From the NCBI GenBank assembly GCA_900751785.1, contig CAADSM010000048.1, positions 1-32,679 of the forward strand: a DNA stretch of 32,679 nt. The letters run 5' to 3'. Of the stretch, positions 1-9,000 are shown piece by piece. Numbering within the stretch: position 1 is the first letter of the stretch; each line of letters begins with the position of its first letter. A program made the position numbers and the translations under genes. The notes under the pieces were generated by a model, which had not been told where the DNA came from, did no database searches, and was given only the letters and a program-made list of their open reading frames with translations. This DNA comes from Lachnospiraceae bacterium (GTDB lineage Bacteria; Bacillota; Clostridia; Lachnospirales; Lachnospiraceae).

Positions 1-369
1 GGCGTAAGCTGCCATCAAACATCATATCTGTGATTTTCAAGGTTCAATCTGAGCCTATTTCTTAGGCTCCATTTTTTCATAACTCATTTGACACTACCCA
101 ATTTTTTAAGTTCTCGTCCGCATCTCCTTTCCCGATACGATCCGGACTGTTTCCCGTAACCTGCAGAATAACCTGCCGCCCAGACGGGCTGTAACATCTA
201 AAATGTTACCACCCCGGCAAAAGAATATCAAGGGCTTGACATATAGAAATATCTCACTCAACTACCAAATATAGTGTATTTCATGATTTTTTCACACATT
301 TACTGGTTTTCGCTCTTTCACAGAAAAACCGTGTCCCAGGGAGCCTGCCGGAGATTCCCGCATAGCAAA
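1..369. other. Gene-free left edge, possible insertion-sequence remnant
   Basis: I see no convincing gene here; the open frames are short and have no ribosome binding site. The stretch holds a plus-strand terminator-like hairpin (51-77). It is followed by a motif at about 88-100 that, read on the minus strand, starts GGGTAGTGTCAAATG, the look of an insertion-sequence terminal repeat. There is also a perfect 7-bp inverted repeat (GTAACAT / ATGTTAC, 191-209) of unknown role. If an insertion element is present, its body lies outside the window. Confidence 0.35.
51..77 (+). terminator. Rho-independent terminator for a plus-strand gene left of the window
   Basis: A perfect 7-bp stem (GAGCCTA at 51-57, TAGGCTC at 63-69) with a 5-nt loop is followed by CATTTTTT. 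The U-rich tail is on the plus strand, so it would end a transcript entering from the left edge. Confidence 0.6.
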
Positions 370-401
370 ACAGGGGACGCCGCTTTTTCGGCATCCCCTG
401 T
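370..401 (-). terminator. Terminator downstream of pgsA
   Basis: A 13-bp stem with one mismatch (ACAGGGGACGCCG against CGGCATCCCCTGT) has a 6-nt loop. On the minus strand it is followed by a short T run. It lies 35 bases beyond the pgsA stop codon, where a transcript terminator is expected. Confidence 0.75.
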
Positions 402-435
402 CCTTTCAGAAATATGTATTTACTTTTGTCCGCTG

Positions 436-1014
436 TCACACATTCTTGTCGGATTTTCCTCTCAGTATCCTGCTGAATTTCCGGATATACATGACAAATG
501 CCAGAAGCATGAAGCCGCCGCTCACTGCAATCAGGACATTCGCCGCGGAATATGGAATCCCTGGTATGAGGATCAGGATAACCATCACCGCATAGAAGAC
601 TGCGGTATTCACCTTGCCGTACCACATGGCGCCGTCATTGTGCTCTGTCTTTTCCAGGACCTTATATCCCGCTGCGGCGACCAGTACCTCCTTCACGAGG
701 AAGAGGGCGAACACCGCGCGCAGCAGAGGATACTCCGAAAGAAGGCAGACAATCAGCACGCACTGCGTCAGCTTGTCCGCGATCGGATCTAGTATCTTCC
801 CAATCTCGCTGACCATATTCCATCTTCTCGCGATCTTCCCGTCAAGGAAATCCGTCGCTGCCGAGAGAAGCAGCACTCCTGTCAGCCAGTACCTCTTGTT
901 CTCGATCTCCGCCGCATAATACATCCAGAGAAACACTCCTGCAAGTATAAAACGGAAAAGGCTCAGCGCATTTGGTATCGTCAAAACATCTTTCTTACTG
1001 TTTACGAATTTCAT
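436..1014 (-). CDS. pgsA: CDP-diacylglycerol--glycerol-3-phosphate 3-phosphatidyltransferase (PgsA-type)
   Basis: This 192-aa integral membrane enzyme should transfer the phosphatidyl group from CDP-diacylglycerol to glycerol-3-phosphate, the committed step to phosphatidylglycerol and cardiolipin. The CDP-alcohol phosphotransferase signature D-x2-D-G-x2-A-R-x8-G-x3-D-x3-D is complete (DFLDGKIARRW then GKILDPIADK, about residues 55-82). Several hydrophobic segments follow, and the length fits the family. The start at 1014 is supported by a GGAGG site 8 bases upstream and a good promoter further up. It forms a single-gene transcription unit with its own terminator. Other CDP-alcohol phosphotransferases share the motif, so the exact acceptor is a family-level inference, although PgsA is the usual match for this length and sequence style. 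Confidence 0.9.
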   Translation of the reverse strand: MKFVNSKKDVLTIPNALSLFRFILAGVFLWMYYAAEIENKRYWLTGVLLLSAATDFLDGKIARRWNMVSEIGKILDPIADKLTQCVLIVCLLSEYPLLRAVFALFLVKEVLVAAAGYKVLEKTEHNDGAMWYGKVNTAVFYAVMVILILIPGIPYSAANVLIAVSGGFMLLAFVMYIRKFSRILRGKSDKNV

Positions 1015-1086
1015 TCTATCATTCCTCCGTCCGTATGGGAAAGGAAGGCTTCCTCCCCTGCCGAAGCCTCTCTTTCCATGGTAATC

Positions 1087-1115
1087 ATTGTACCCTCTGA
1101 CCGGAGAAATGGCAA
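1087..1115 (-). promoter_or_regulatory. Sigma-A-type promoter of pgsA
   Basis: On the minus strand TTGCCA and TACAAT are separated by exactly 17 bases, about 70 bases upstream of the pgsA start. Each hexamer matches consensus at five of six positions. Confidence 0.65.
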
Positions 1116-1201
1116 GGTAAATGTTAGATCCGTTTTTGAATCTGTCTCTCAGTTCTAAAAATCCGGAGCGCTGTCTATCTGCCGTCCACTTATCACTTTT
1201 A

Positions 1202-4200
1202 CTATTTTCTATCGAAAAACTCTAGGATTTTCTTTCTTCTGTTCAGCAATATGACTGCCATGGCTGCCATCACTGCTGCCGCTGCCATCGGATTTGCGGC
1301 GTCTCCTGTTTTTGCAGATTTAGTTATGTTGTCTGCTGCTGTATTGTCTGTATTTGCCGTTGTTCCTGATGCATCTGCGTGATTGTCTGTCACTGCTTTT
1401 ACTGTATCTTGTTCTCCAGATTTCGCTCCTTCTGATACCGGTTCCAGTTTTGCAACTGCATTTTTCAAGCTTTCTTCCGCTGCTGTCACTTCTTTCTGAT
1501 CTGCATTTTCATCGGCAGATACTTTCTGTGCTTTTGCAAGCGCTGTTCTCATCACGCTAAAACTCTCCGCCTCATATGCATTTTCGGAAAGTGCGGACGC
1601 CTCATCAATCAGATTCTTAAGCGCGCTCTTATCCGGTTTTAGCCTCAGGTTTGCCATTGCCTCAAGAAGACCTCTCCACGACTGGTTTACTTCCTCCTGC
1701 ATCGCATCTCCATCTTCCAAAATTTCTCTTGCAGCTGCCAGCGCATCTGTAAATGCCTGTTTTCCATCATCCAGATAGGAGTCCAGTCTGACTTCCATAT
1801 CTGCTGCAAGTGCAGCGACTTTTTCAAGGTCTGTCTTGTCTCCCTGTTTGAAGGAGAGATACTGCATTGCCTTGATCAGGTTCTGCCAGCATGTATCCAC
1901 ATCTGCCTGTGTGATTCCGGAAATGCCAGCCCCTGCGTCTGCAAGCATCTGTTCTGCGTCTGCAAGCGCCTGTTCAAAGGCTTTTTTCACAGAATCAATC
2001 ACACCTTCTGTGTCTGCGCTCTTTGCAAGGTCAATGGCGTATTTCAGAACTTCTGTGGACAGATTTTGATCTTTATTCTGGTTATTGTAAATTTCCAGTT
2101 CTCTCAAAGACAGCTGTCCGGTTCCTGTAAATGTGATCCTGATTTTGTCAGACGTGACTGTCTCAAACACAGAACCAATCTCGGTAATCTCCGTTGGGTT
2201 TGACACATCATTCTTTTTTATTGTCTGAGTTTCTTTTACACTGGAACTGTTGTAAGTATCGCATTGCTTCCACATACCCTCTTCCCAGTACTCCAATGTA
2301 TATCCTGTGATACGTGTCTCTTCGCTCTGTGATACATATTCCCTTAACCGGATGGAATTAAAGGTAATCGTTTCTCCAAAATCGACTTCCATTGCCCATG
2401 TCCGTTTCGCAGGATCTGCCGCCCACCAGGTAGAAGGTTTTCCATCAACAGAATAGATCAATTTGTATACATCCCATTCCGGCACCGGGCTGTCCTGACT
2501 TGACACAGTCTTTTCAAGAGCAAGATTACTGCCCTCATTTACCATATAGTCTGCCTCAATGGTTTCCCCTACTTTCTCTCCCTGCCAAAAAGCTGCCGCC
2601 TTGATGTGGGTAATGCCATAAGGAAGTGCGATATCTCCTGTGTAAGGAGTGGAATCTTCTGTCGGTTCACTTCCATCCAGCGTATAATACAAGTCTATAA
2701 GACTGCTCGTATACTTGATCGCTGTCTTCTGCGCTCCTTTGTAAAATCCGCTTTCAAGGCTGAATGTAAACTTCATTTCATATGCATTGTTAAAATCTTC
2801 GATGGCGTCCTGAAGTTTTTCTGTCTCTTTTATAATGTCCGCCTTGACTGCCTCTGTATTGTCATATACTGCCCTGGCTGCCTCGATCGCTGCTTTCAAT
2901 GTCTCATTCGCAGTCTCATCATAGACCGGAGACTCTTCTGTCCTGGAGTCAAGCAATTCCCTGGCAGAATCCATTGCCTTTTTCAGCTCTTCTTTTGCAA
3001 GCCTGATGCCTTCTTCATCTTTGATATCCTTGATCGTGTAAGTTTCTCCTGCCTTTGCCTGGAAAATGATCGTATCTTTGTCTACTTTTTCATAATCGAC
3101 TTTGTTTCCTTTGGAATCCACCAGCGTAGAGGTTCCGATATTATTTCCCTTCACCTTTAATGCATCGTTGTCTGCCTTTGGCTGTAAGACTGCGGACGTC
3201 AGCTCTTTCATCTTCCATGCCATATCCACTTCCACATTGCCTCTCGCCTTCAGTCCGCTGACGTTTCCGCTCTCCCATACGCCTGGCACTGCTGGCAGTA
3301 ATTCCACAGCATCTCCCTGGCTTTGCAGGAGCATCTCCGTCATACCTGAAGGGCCGCCAAAGTTTCCATCGATCTGGAACAGCTTTCCAGTTGGAGAGCC
3401 TCCTGAACCCCAGTTAAATAAGTTATGATTTAAAGACTCCTTCAGAAGATGGGTAAGAAGAGTGTGCGCTCTGTCTCCATCTTTCAGGCGCGCCCAGAAA
3501 TTCACTTTCCACGCCTTACTCCATCCTTCACCGCCGTCTCCCCGGACTTCCAGTGTTTTTTTCATCGCCTCTGCATATTTGTCATCCTGCTCGCTTCTTC
3601 CTGGCACAACTTGATTTCCAGGGTGCAGTCCATAAAGATGATTGGTGTGACGGTGTCCGCCATCTCCGGTAAGATCCATCCAGATCTCATCTTTCCACTC
3701 CTGATACTGTCCGCCAAGTCCAATCTTCGGACCGGAAAGTCTTTCCATGGAATCTTTGATCTCTTCGATTTCTGAGCTTTCGATCCCCAATACCTCGCTT
3801 GCTTTGATCGTATTATTAAACACATCCCAGATCACTGCCTGGTCTGCAGCTGTGCCGATGGAAAACGGACCATGTTCCGGCGACCAGGACGGACTTGATA
3901 CGAGCGTACCATCCCTCTCATCTGTGACCAGACTGTCAACCCAGTACAGCGCCGCATCTTTCAACACCTCGAAATTTTCTCTTAAAAACTCTTCATCCTG
4001 GGTAAACTCATATCTTTCCCAGATATCACGTACTAACCACGCTGCGCTTGACGGCGCGTAGAAAGCTCCTGATACTGCTGGCATGGTATTTCCCCAGATA
4101 TTATTTTCGTGGTAGGTTGTCCAGCCTCTCACATCACTTCCATCCTCTTTGCAGCTGTAGAGCTGTGCTGTCTGCGTTCCCCTTGGAACCAGTGTCTTGA

Positions 4201-6094
4201 TATAATCAAAAAGCGGTGTATGGCATTCTGTCAAATTGGTCGTTTCTGCCAGCCAGTAATTCATCTGAAGATTGATGTTTGTATGATAATCCGCATCCCA
4301 TGGAGGATTTACATCCGCCCAAATTCCCTGCAGATTGGCAGGAAGGGAGCCTTCTCTTGATGAGGAAATCAAAAGGTAACGTCCATACTGAAAATACAGC
4401 ATTTCCAGATAGCGGTTCTCCTGATCCGTATTCGGCTCGTCCGAGCGCCCTGCGTATCCATCCACCAGCTTGTCTGTTGTTTTTTGCGGCATCACTGTAC
4501 CGCAAAGATCAAGATCCACTCTGTCAAATAATTCTTTATAATCTGCAAGATGCGCCTCTTTTAATTCCTCATAAGATTTTGACGCCGCGCTCTCCACACG
4601 TGCAGCCACATCTGCAAGCGGCGCCTCGTCCTTGAAGAAATCAAAGGTATCATCCATACACATCTGATAATTTGTTCCAGCCGACATCAGGATCACAATG
4701 GAATCTGCATCTTTGACTTCAATATATCCATCCTGTGCAGTCATACTTCCGCCGCTTGGGATCACTTTAATCTGCTGAGCAAACTCTAAATGCTCTGGTT
4801 CCACCTGGTCTTCCGTATGTCCGGTCATTGTGATCGTGTCATTTTGTGCCACAATCTCGGTCTCCTTGTGAGAAGTATCTATATAGATCCTCCTGGAGAG
4901 AGCTCCTTTTTTATCTGCACTCAGCCGGACAGCCATCACATTGCCTGGATTGCTGATAAAATACTCTCTGTTGTACTGCGTATTCTCCATGGTGTAGGAT
5001 ACTTTTGCTGTTGCATTGTCCAAATCCAGCACTCTTTTATAGTTTTGATACTGTGCTGTTTCCGTGCTTTTTTCATATGTAAGCTCAAAAAGCTGCAGCC
5101 CATAATTATTGTTTCCTGAATTTGCCAAAAACTCAATTTTCAGATACTTATAGGTCACTTCTTCTGGAAGTTCAAATGTTTTCGCCTCCTGATTAGATGT
5201 AAATTGAACTCCCGCCTGCTCGTCTATCTTTTCAAAATTCTGCCCGTCATTGGAGCCGTAAAGAATCCAGTCTTTCGGTGATCTTTCCGGCTCCCCGCTC
5301 GTACCACTTGCATTTGCAGCCAGAGTATACTGATCTATCGTCACAGGCTCGTCATACTCTGTTGTAATATAGCATGGCATCTCCTGGAGCTGCTCCTGAC
5401 TCCAGTCCGTTCCATCCAGGGAAAACCACTTTGTATTTAAGTCATTGTCAAACAGAGAGTCCAGCCCCTGTGTATCACTTTTTGTCCATGAATTGCTCTC
5501 AATCGCTTTCGGTTTCGGAGCTTTCCCTGAGACAAAATCCAGATCATCTATCATCAGATTTCCGATCGGCTGGTAGGTTCCGAACTGATAGCTTCCATCA
5601 TCGTTGTACTTTGATCCTTTCAAAGATTCAATGGCATCCGTAAGCTCCTGACTCATTTCCGGATAATCTTCTGCCACCACATTTCCGTTTTCATCCAGAT
5701 AAGCAGAATGATTTTCCGTAAATTCCGTCATATTCTCCTGCAGCATTTTTCTTGCTTTCTGCAGATTTGCGTGATTTTCTTCTGCTGTTTTTCCGTTAGA
5801 ACCGCCATCATAAGAGGCATTCTGGCCAGGCCCTCCGCTCCATAGGGTGTGTTCATTGATCAGAAGTCTGTCGCTTTCCACTCCTCCAAAAACCATGGCC
5901 CCCATAAATCCATTTCCAAGAGGAACCGGCTCTTCATCCCACCAAGTTTCAGGTGCGACCGGCTCATCGTAGACAAGCTGCAGAGGTGTGGATGTTGTTT
6001 CTTTTGCCTCTGCCACAGACACAGCTCCTATTGGCGGAAACGCAGTCACAGCCATCACTACACTCAAAACAAGCCCTAATATTTTACGTTTCAT
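1202..6094 (-). CDS. Cell-wall-anchored GH95 alpha-L-fucosidase (multi-modular)
   Basis: This 1630-aa secreted enzyme probably removes terminal alpha-1,2-L-fucose (some GH95 members act on L-galactose) from glycans at the cell surface. A signal peptide (1-30) precedes the GH95 N-terminal beta domain, which is interrupted by an F5/8-type C (CBM32-like) module at about 195-338. The (alpha/alpha)6 catalytic domain follows. Residues corresponding to the GH95 catalytic machinery are present: N606 and N608 in TNINLQMNYW, E740 in SWSPEHGP and D909 in QIDGNFGG. After it come a FIVAR-like segment (1025-1105), a chitobiase C-terminal-like domain (1108-1183), a second F5/8 C module (1185-1335), three FIVAR-like repeats and a sorting signal SAKTGD with a membrane span and basic tail. 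The start overlaps the end of the GH43 gene by 11 bases, so the two are co-transcribed. The C-terminal ~265 residues nearly duplicate those of its neighbour. The family call is firm; the natural substrate is inferred. Confidence 0.92.
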   Translation of the reverse strand: MKRKILGLVLSVVMAVTAFPPIGAVSVAEAKETTSTPLQLVYDEPVAPETWWDEEPVPLGNGFMGAMVFGGVESDRLLINEHTLWSGGPGQNASYDGGSNGKTAEENHANLQKARKMLQENMTEFTENHSAYLDENGNVVAEDYPEMSQELTDAIESLKGSKYNDDGSYQFGTYQPIGNLMIDDLDFVSGKAPKPKAIESNSWTKSDTQGLDSLFDNDLNTKWFSLDGTDWSQEQLQEMPCYITTEYDEPVTIDQYTLAANASGTSGEPERSPKDWILYGSNDGQNFEKIDEQAGVQFTSNQEAKTFELPEEVTYKYLKIEFLANSGNNNYGLQLFELTYEKSTETAQYQNYKRVLDLDNATAKVSYTMENTQYNREYFISNPGNVMAVRLSADKKGALSRRIYIDTSHKETEIVAQNDTITMTGHTEDQVEPEHLEFAQQIKVIPSGGSMTAQDGYIEVKDADSIVILMSAGTNYQMCMDDTFDFFKDEAPLADVAARVESAASKSYEELKEAHLADYKELFDRVDLDLCGTVMPQKTTDKLVDGYAGRSDEPNTDQENRYLEMLYFQYGRYLLISSSREGSLPANLQGIWADVNPPWDADYHTNINLQMNYWLAETTNLTECHTPLFDYIKTLVPRGTQTAQLYSCKEDGSDVRGWTTYHENNIWGNTMPAVSGAFYAPSSAAWLVRDIWERYEFTQDEEFLRENFEVLKDAALYWVDSLVTDERDGTLVSSPSWSPEHGPFSIGTAADQAVIWDVFNNTIKASEVLGIESSEIEEIKDSMERLSGPKIGLGGQYQEWKDEIWMDLTGDGGHRHTNHLYGLHPGNQVVPGRSEQDDKYAEAMKKTLEVRGDGGEGWSKAWKVNFWARLKDGDRAHTLLTHLLKESLNHNLFNWGSGGSPTGKLFQIDGNFGGPSGMTEMLLQSQGDAVELLPAVPGVWESGNVSGLKARGNVEVDMAWKMKELTSAVLQPKADNDALKVKGNNIGTSTLVDSKGNKVDYEKVDKDTIIFQAKAGETYTIKDIKDEEGIRLAKEELKKAMDSARELLDSRTEESPVYDETANETLKAAIEAARAVYDNTEAVKADIIKETEKLQDAIEDFNNAYEMKFTFSLESGFYKGAQKTAIKYTSSLIDLYYTLDGSEPTEDSTPYTGDIALPYGITHIKAAAFWQGEKVGETIEADYMVNEGSNLALEKTVSSQDSPVPEWDVYKLIYSVDGKPSTWWAADPAKRTWAMEVDFGETITFNSIRLREYVSQSEETRITGYTLEYWEEGMWKQCDTYNSSSVKETQTIKKNDVSNPTEITEIGSVFETVTSDKIRITFTGTGQLSLRELEIYNNQNKDQNLSTEVLKYAIDLAKSADTEGVIDSVKKAFEQALADAEQMLADAGAGISGITQADVDTCWQNLIKAMQYLSFKQGDKTDLEKVAALAADMEVRLDSYLDDGKQAFTDALAAAREILEDGDAMQEEVNQSWRGLLEAMANLRLKPDKSALKNLIDEASALSENAYEAESFSVMRTALAKAQKVSADENADQKEVTAAEESLKNAVAKLEPVSEGAKSGEQDTVKAVTDNHADASGTTANTDNTAADNITKSAKTGDAANPMAAAAVMAAMAVILLNRRKKILEFFDRK
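1266..2060 (-). repeat. Copy A of a ~795-bp direct repeat (FIVAR plus sorting-signal cassette)
   Basis: This segment aligns without gaps to 6151-6945, at a constant offset of 4885 bases. It encodes the FIVAR-like stalk, the polar linker and the SAKTGD sorting signal of the GH95 enzyme. Over about 265 codons I count roughly 20 amino-acid differences between the two copies. Similarity stops abruptly just past the sorting-signal membrane span and just before the EVLKYAIDLAKSA motif. Confidence 0.9.
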
Positions 6095-9000
6095 CCTTTT
6101 CCCCCTCTCTTTTTTTCCACGCTGCGGACAATACAGCTGCCATTGCCACTGCCATCACTGCTGCCGCTGCCATCGGATTTGCGGCGTCTCCTGTTTTTGC
6201 AGATTTAGTCATGTTGTCTGCTGCTGTATTGTCTGTATTTGCCGCTGTTCCTGATGCATCCGCCTGATTGTCTGTCACTGCTTTTACTGTATCTTGTTCT
6301 CCAGATTTCGCTCCTTCTGATAACGGTTCCAGTTTTGCAACTGCATTTTTCAAGCTTTCTTCCGCTGCTTTCACTTCTTTCTGATCTGCATTTTCATTGG
6401 CAGATACTTCCTGTGCTTTTGCAAGCGCTGTTCTCATCACGCCAAAGCTCTCCGCCTCATATGCATTTTCGGAAAGTGCGGACGCCTCATGGATCAGATT
6501 CTCTAACGCACTCTTATCTGGTTTCAATCTCAAGTTTGCCATTGCCTCAAGAAGACCTCTCCACGACTGGTTTACTTCCTCCTGCATCGCATCTCCATCT
6601 TCCAAAGTTTCTCTTGCAGCTGCCAGCGCATCTGTAAATGCCTGTTTTCCATCATCCAGATAAGAATCCAGTCTGACTTCCATATCTGCTGCAAGTGCAG
6701 CGACTTTTTCAAGGTCTGTCTTGTCTCCCTGTTTGAAAGAGAGATACTGCATTGCTTTGATCAGGTTCTGCCAGCATGTGTCCACATCGCTCTGTGTGAT
6801 TCCTGCAACTCCTGCTTCTACGTCTGCGAGCATCTGTTCTGCATCTGCAAGCGCCTGTTCAAAAGCTGTTCTCACAGAATCGACCACACCTTCTGTGTCC
6901 GCGCTTTTTGCGAGGTCAATCGCATATTTCAGAACTTCCGCAGATAATTCTTCCGGTTCTGCCGGCTGCTCTTCCACTGCATAGACATTGACTTCTGCCA
7001 TTGCTGCAGGTACATAGGTTCCCTGTCCTTCCAGGCAGTCAAGTTTCAGATAACGTGCCTGAATACTTCCAAGCTGTACGGTGTTGGACTGGTTCTGTAA
7101 ATCCCATGTGCCGTTTTCTACGAGCATGGTGTAATCTTCCCCATCCACGCTGTAGGATAAGTTGTATTTTGTCACCTGTCCATGCGGAGTATTTAAGTTT
7201 CTCTGAAGGAAGTCTGCACGGTCCAGTGTGTAGACTTTTCCAAGATCGATCAAAAGCCAATGTGGTCCAGGATGCCTGCCGTCTGGGTTTTTGTCACTCC
7301 ACTGTGTACACCAGAATGTATCCGGATTTCCATCCAGCACATTTGTCACAAATCCATGTCTTGTTCCAGCCTCATCAATCGTCTCCTCGCTGGATGCTGC
7401 TGCCGTCATTTGATCTTGTGGAATCTGATAGGTCTTTGGAGGTGTGCTCACTGTCACCTCTGCCACTGCTGCTTTCCCGTCAACACCAGCGCCATTTGCA
7501 GCCACGATTTCATAGCTGTATGTTTTTCCCTCTTCCACATCTGTATCTGTATACTGCAGATCATCTGTGATATCAAGGAATTGTCCGTCCCGGAAAATAG
7601 AATAGCTTTGGATACCGGACTCTTCGTCAATTGCTGCATCCCATTTCAGGTCAACTGCCGGAGTTTCTCCTTCCCAGCGGACAGAAGTTATCACATTTGC
7701 AGGTGCTTTCGGTCCTGTTGTATCCGGTGTGCTGCGGAACACATTGATCTCTGCCAGGGATGCAAAATCATTGTGGCTTTCATCAATATAGATTTTCAGG
7801 TAACGTGCAGTCACAGGCTCAAAATCAACGGTCTTCAAACCAACACCTGTTGAGAGCTCTTTTTGTTCAAATACAGGTGTGAAATCTCCATCTTCCATTC
7901 CTGTGCTGCTGTACAAAAGGGTAAATTTCCTGATCAGTCCATTTGGCAGATCTCCGCTTCCCTGTCTTGGCATCATGGTCAGTTTATTGACTTCATAGGA
8001 TTTTCCAAGATCCAGAATAAACCAGTGCGGCGGCTGTGCGTTTCCGCTGCTCCATGCGCTGTGCCAGAATGTACTGTCATCTCCATCCAGAATCGCAGAA
8101 ATATAACCACTCTTTGGTCCTTCACCGCCCGCCTCTTCGCTGGAGAATTTCGGGATGGAAATGTTATTTTGCGGAATCTTATATGGATTCCCCTGACCCG
8201 ATGCTTTCACAGGATCACTCCACTGACTGTATCCGCCTTCATTTTTTGCACGGACTGTCACTTTGTACAGCGCGCCCTCCGGCACGCCTGTCTTTACAAA
8301 CGGGCTTGTCACATTGCTGATGATCTCATCCCCGATTTTTAAGTCGTATGTTTCTGCACCGTCTGCATTATCCCAGGAAAATTCAATCTGAGTTTCCCCG
8401 ATGCTTTCTGCCTGAAGGTCTGCCGGTACTTCCGGTTTCTCTGGTTCTTCGCCGTTTCCTGCCATAAACCAGTTCATTCTGGCAGACTGTGCCTCTCCTC
8501 TGTAAACAAGGCAGATTTTCTGCACTCCTTCTGGAGAATTTTCCAGCGGAACGATCACATTGGTAAATGTTTCTTTGTCTCCTGTATTTGGAATGTCCAC
8601 AGTTGTCAGAATTTCTCCGTTTTCGTCGTTTACATGTACTTCAAACTTCCCTCCATCTGCTGCTGCAGATACCCTGAAGTTCATCCAGTCAGCTCCGTCC
8701 CCAAAATCCACGCGGTTGTATGTCACCCAGTCGCCATCTCTTAAATTGTCCAGAGCCAGGTCATAAGCTCCGCCTGATTTTGACAGGTTGTCTGTGTACG
8801 CGTAATCTGCCGTCCATGTTGTCAGCGGATTGTAATCTCTTGTCGGTTCTCCGCGGGAAATGTCATAACTTTGAAGATCATATCTTTCAGCCTCGATCTT
8901 TTCATTCAGTGCATTATAGTTTCCATGATCATCCGGCATGTCCATATGGAAATAATCAAGGTCTACATAGCCGCCAAGCTCTTTTGTTGCAAAGTTAAAT

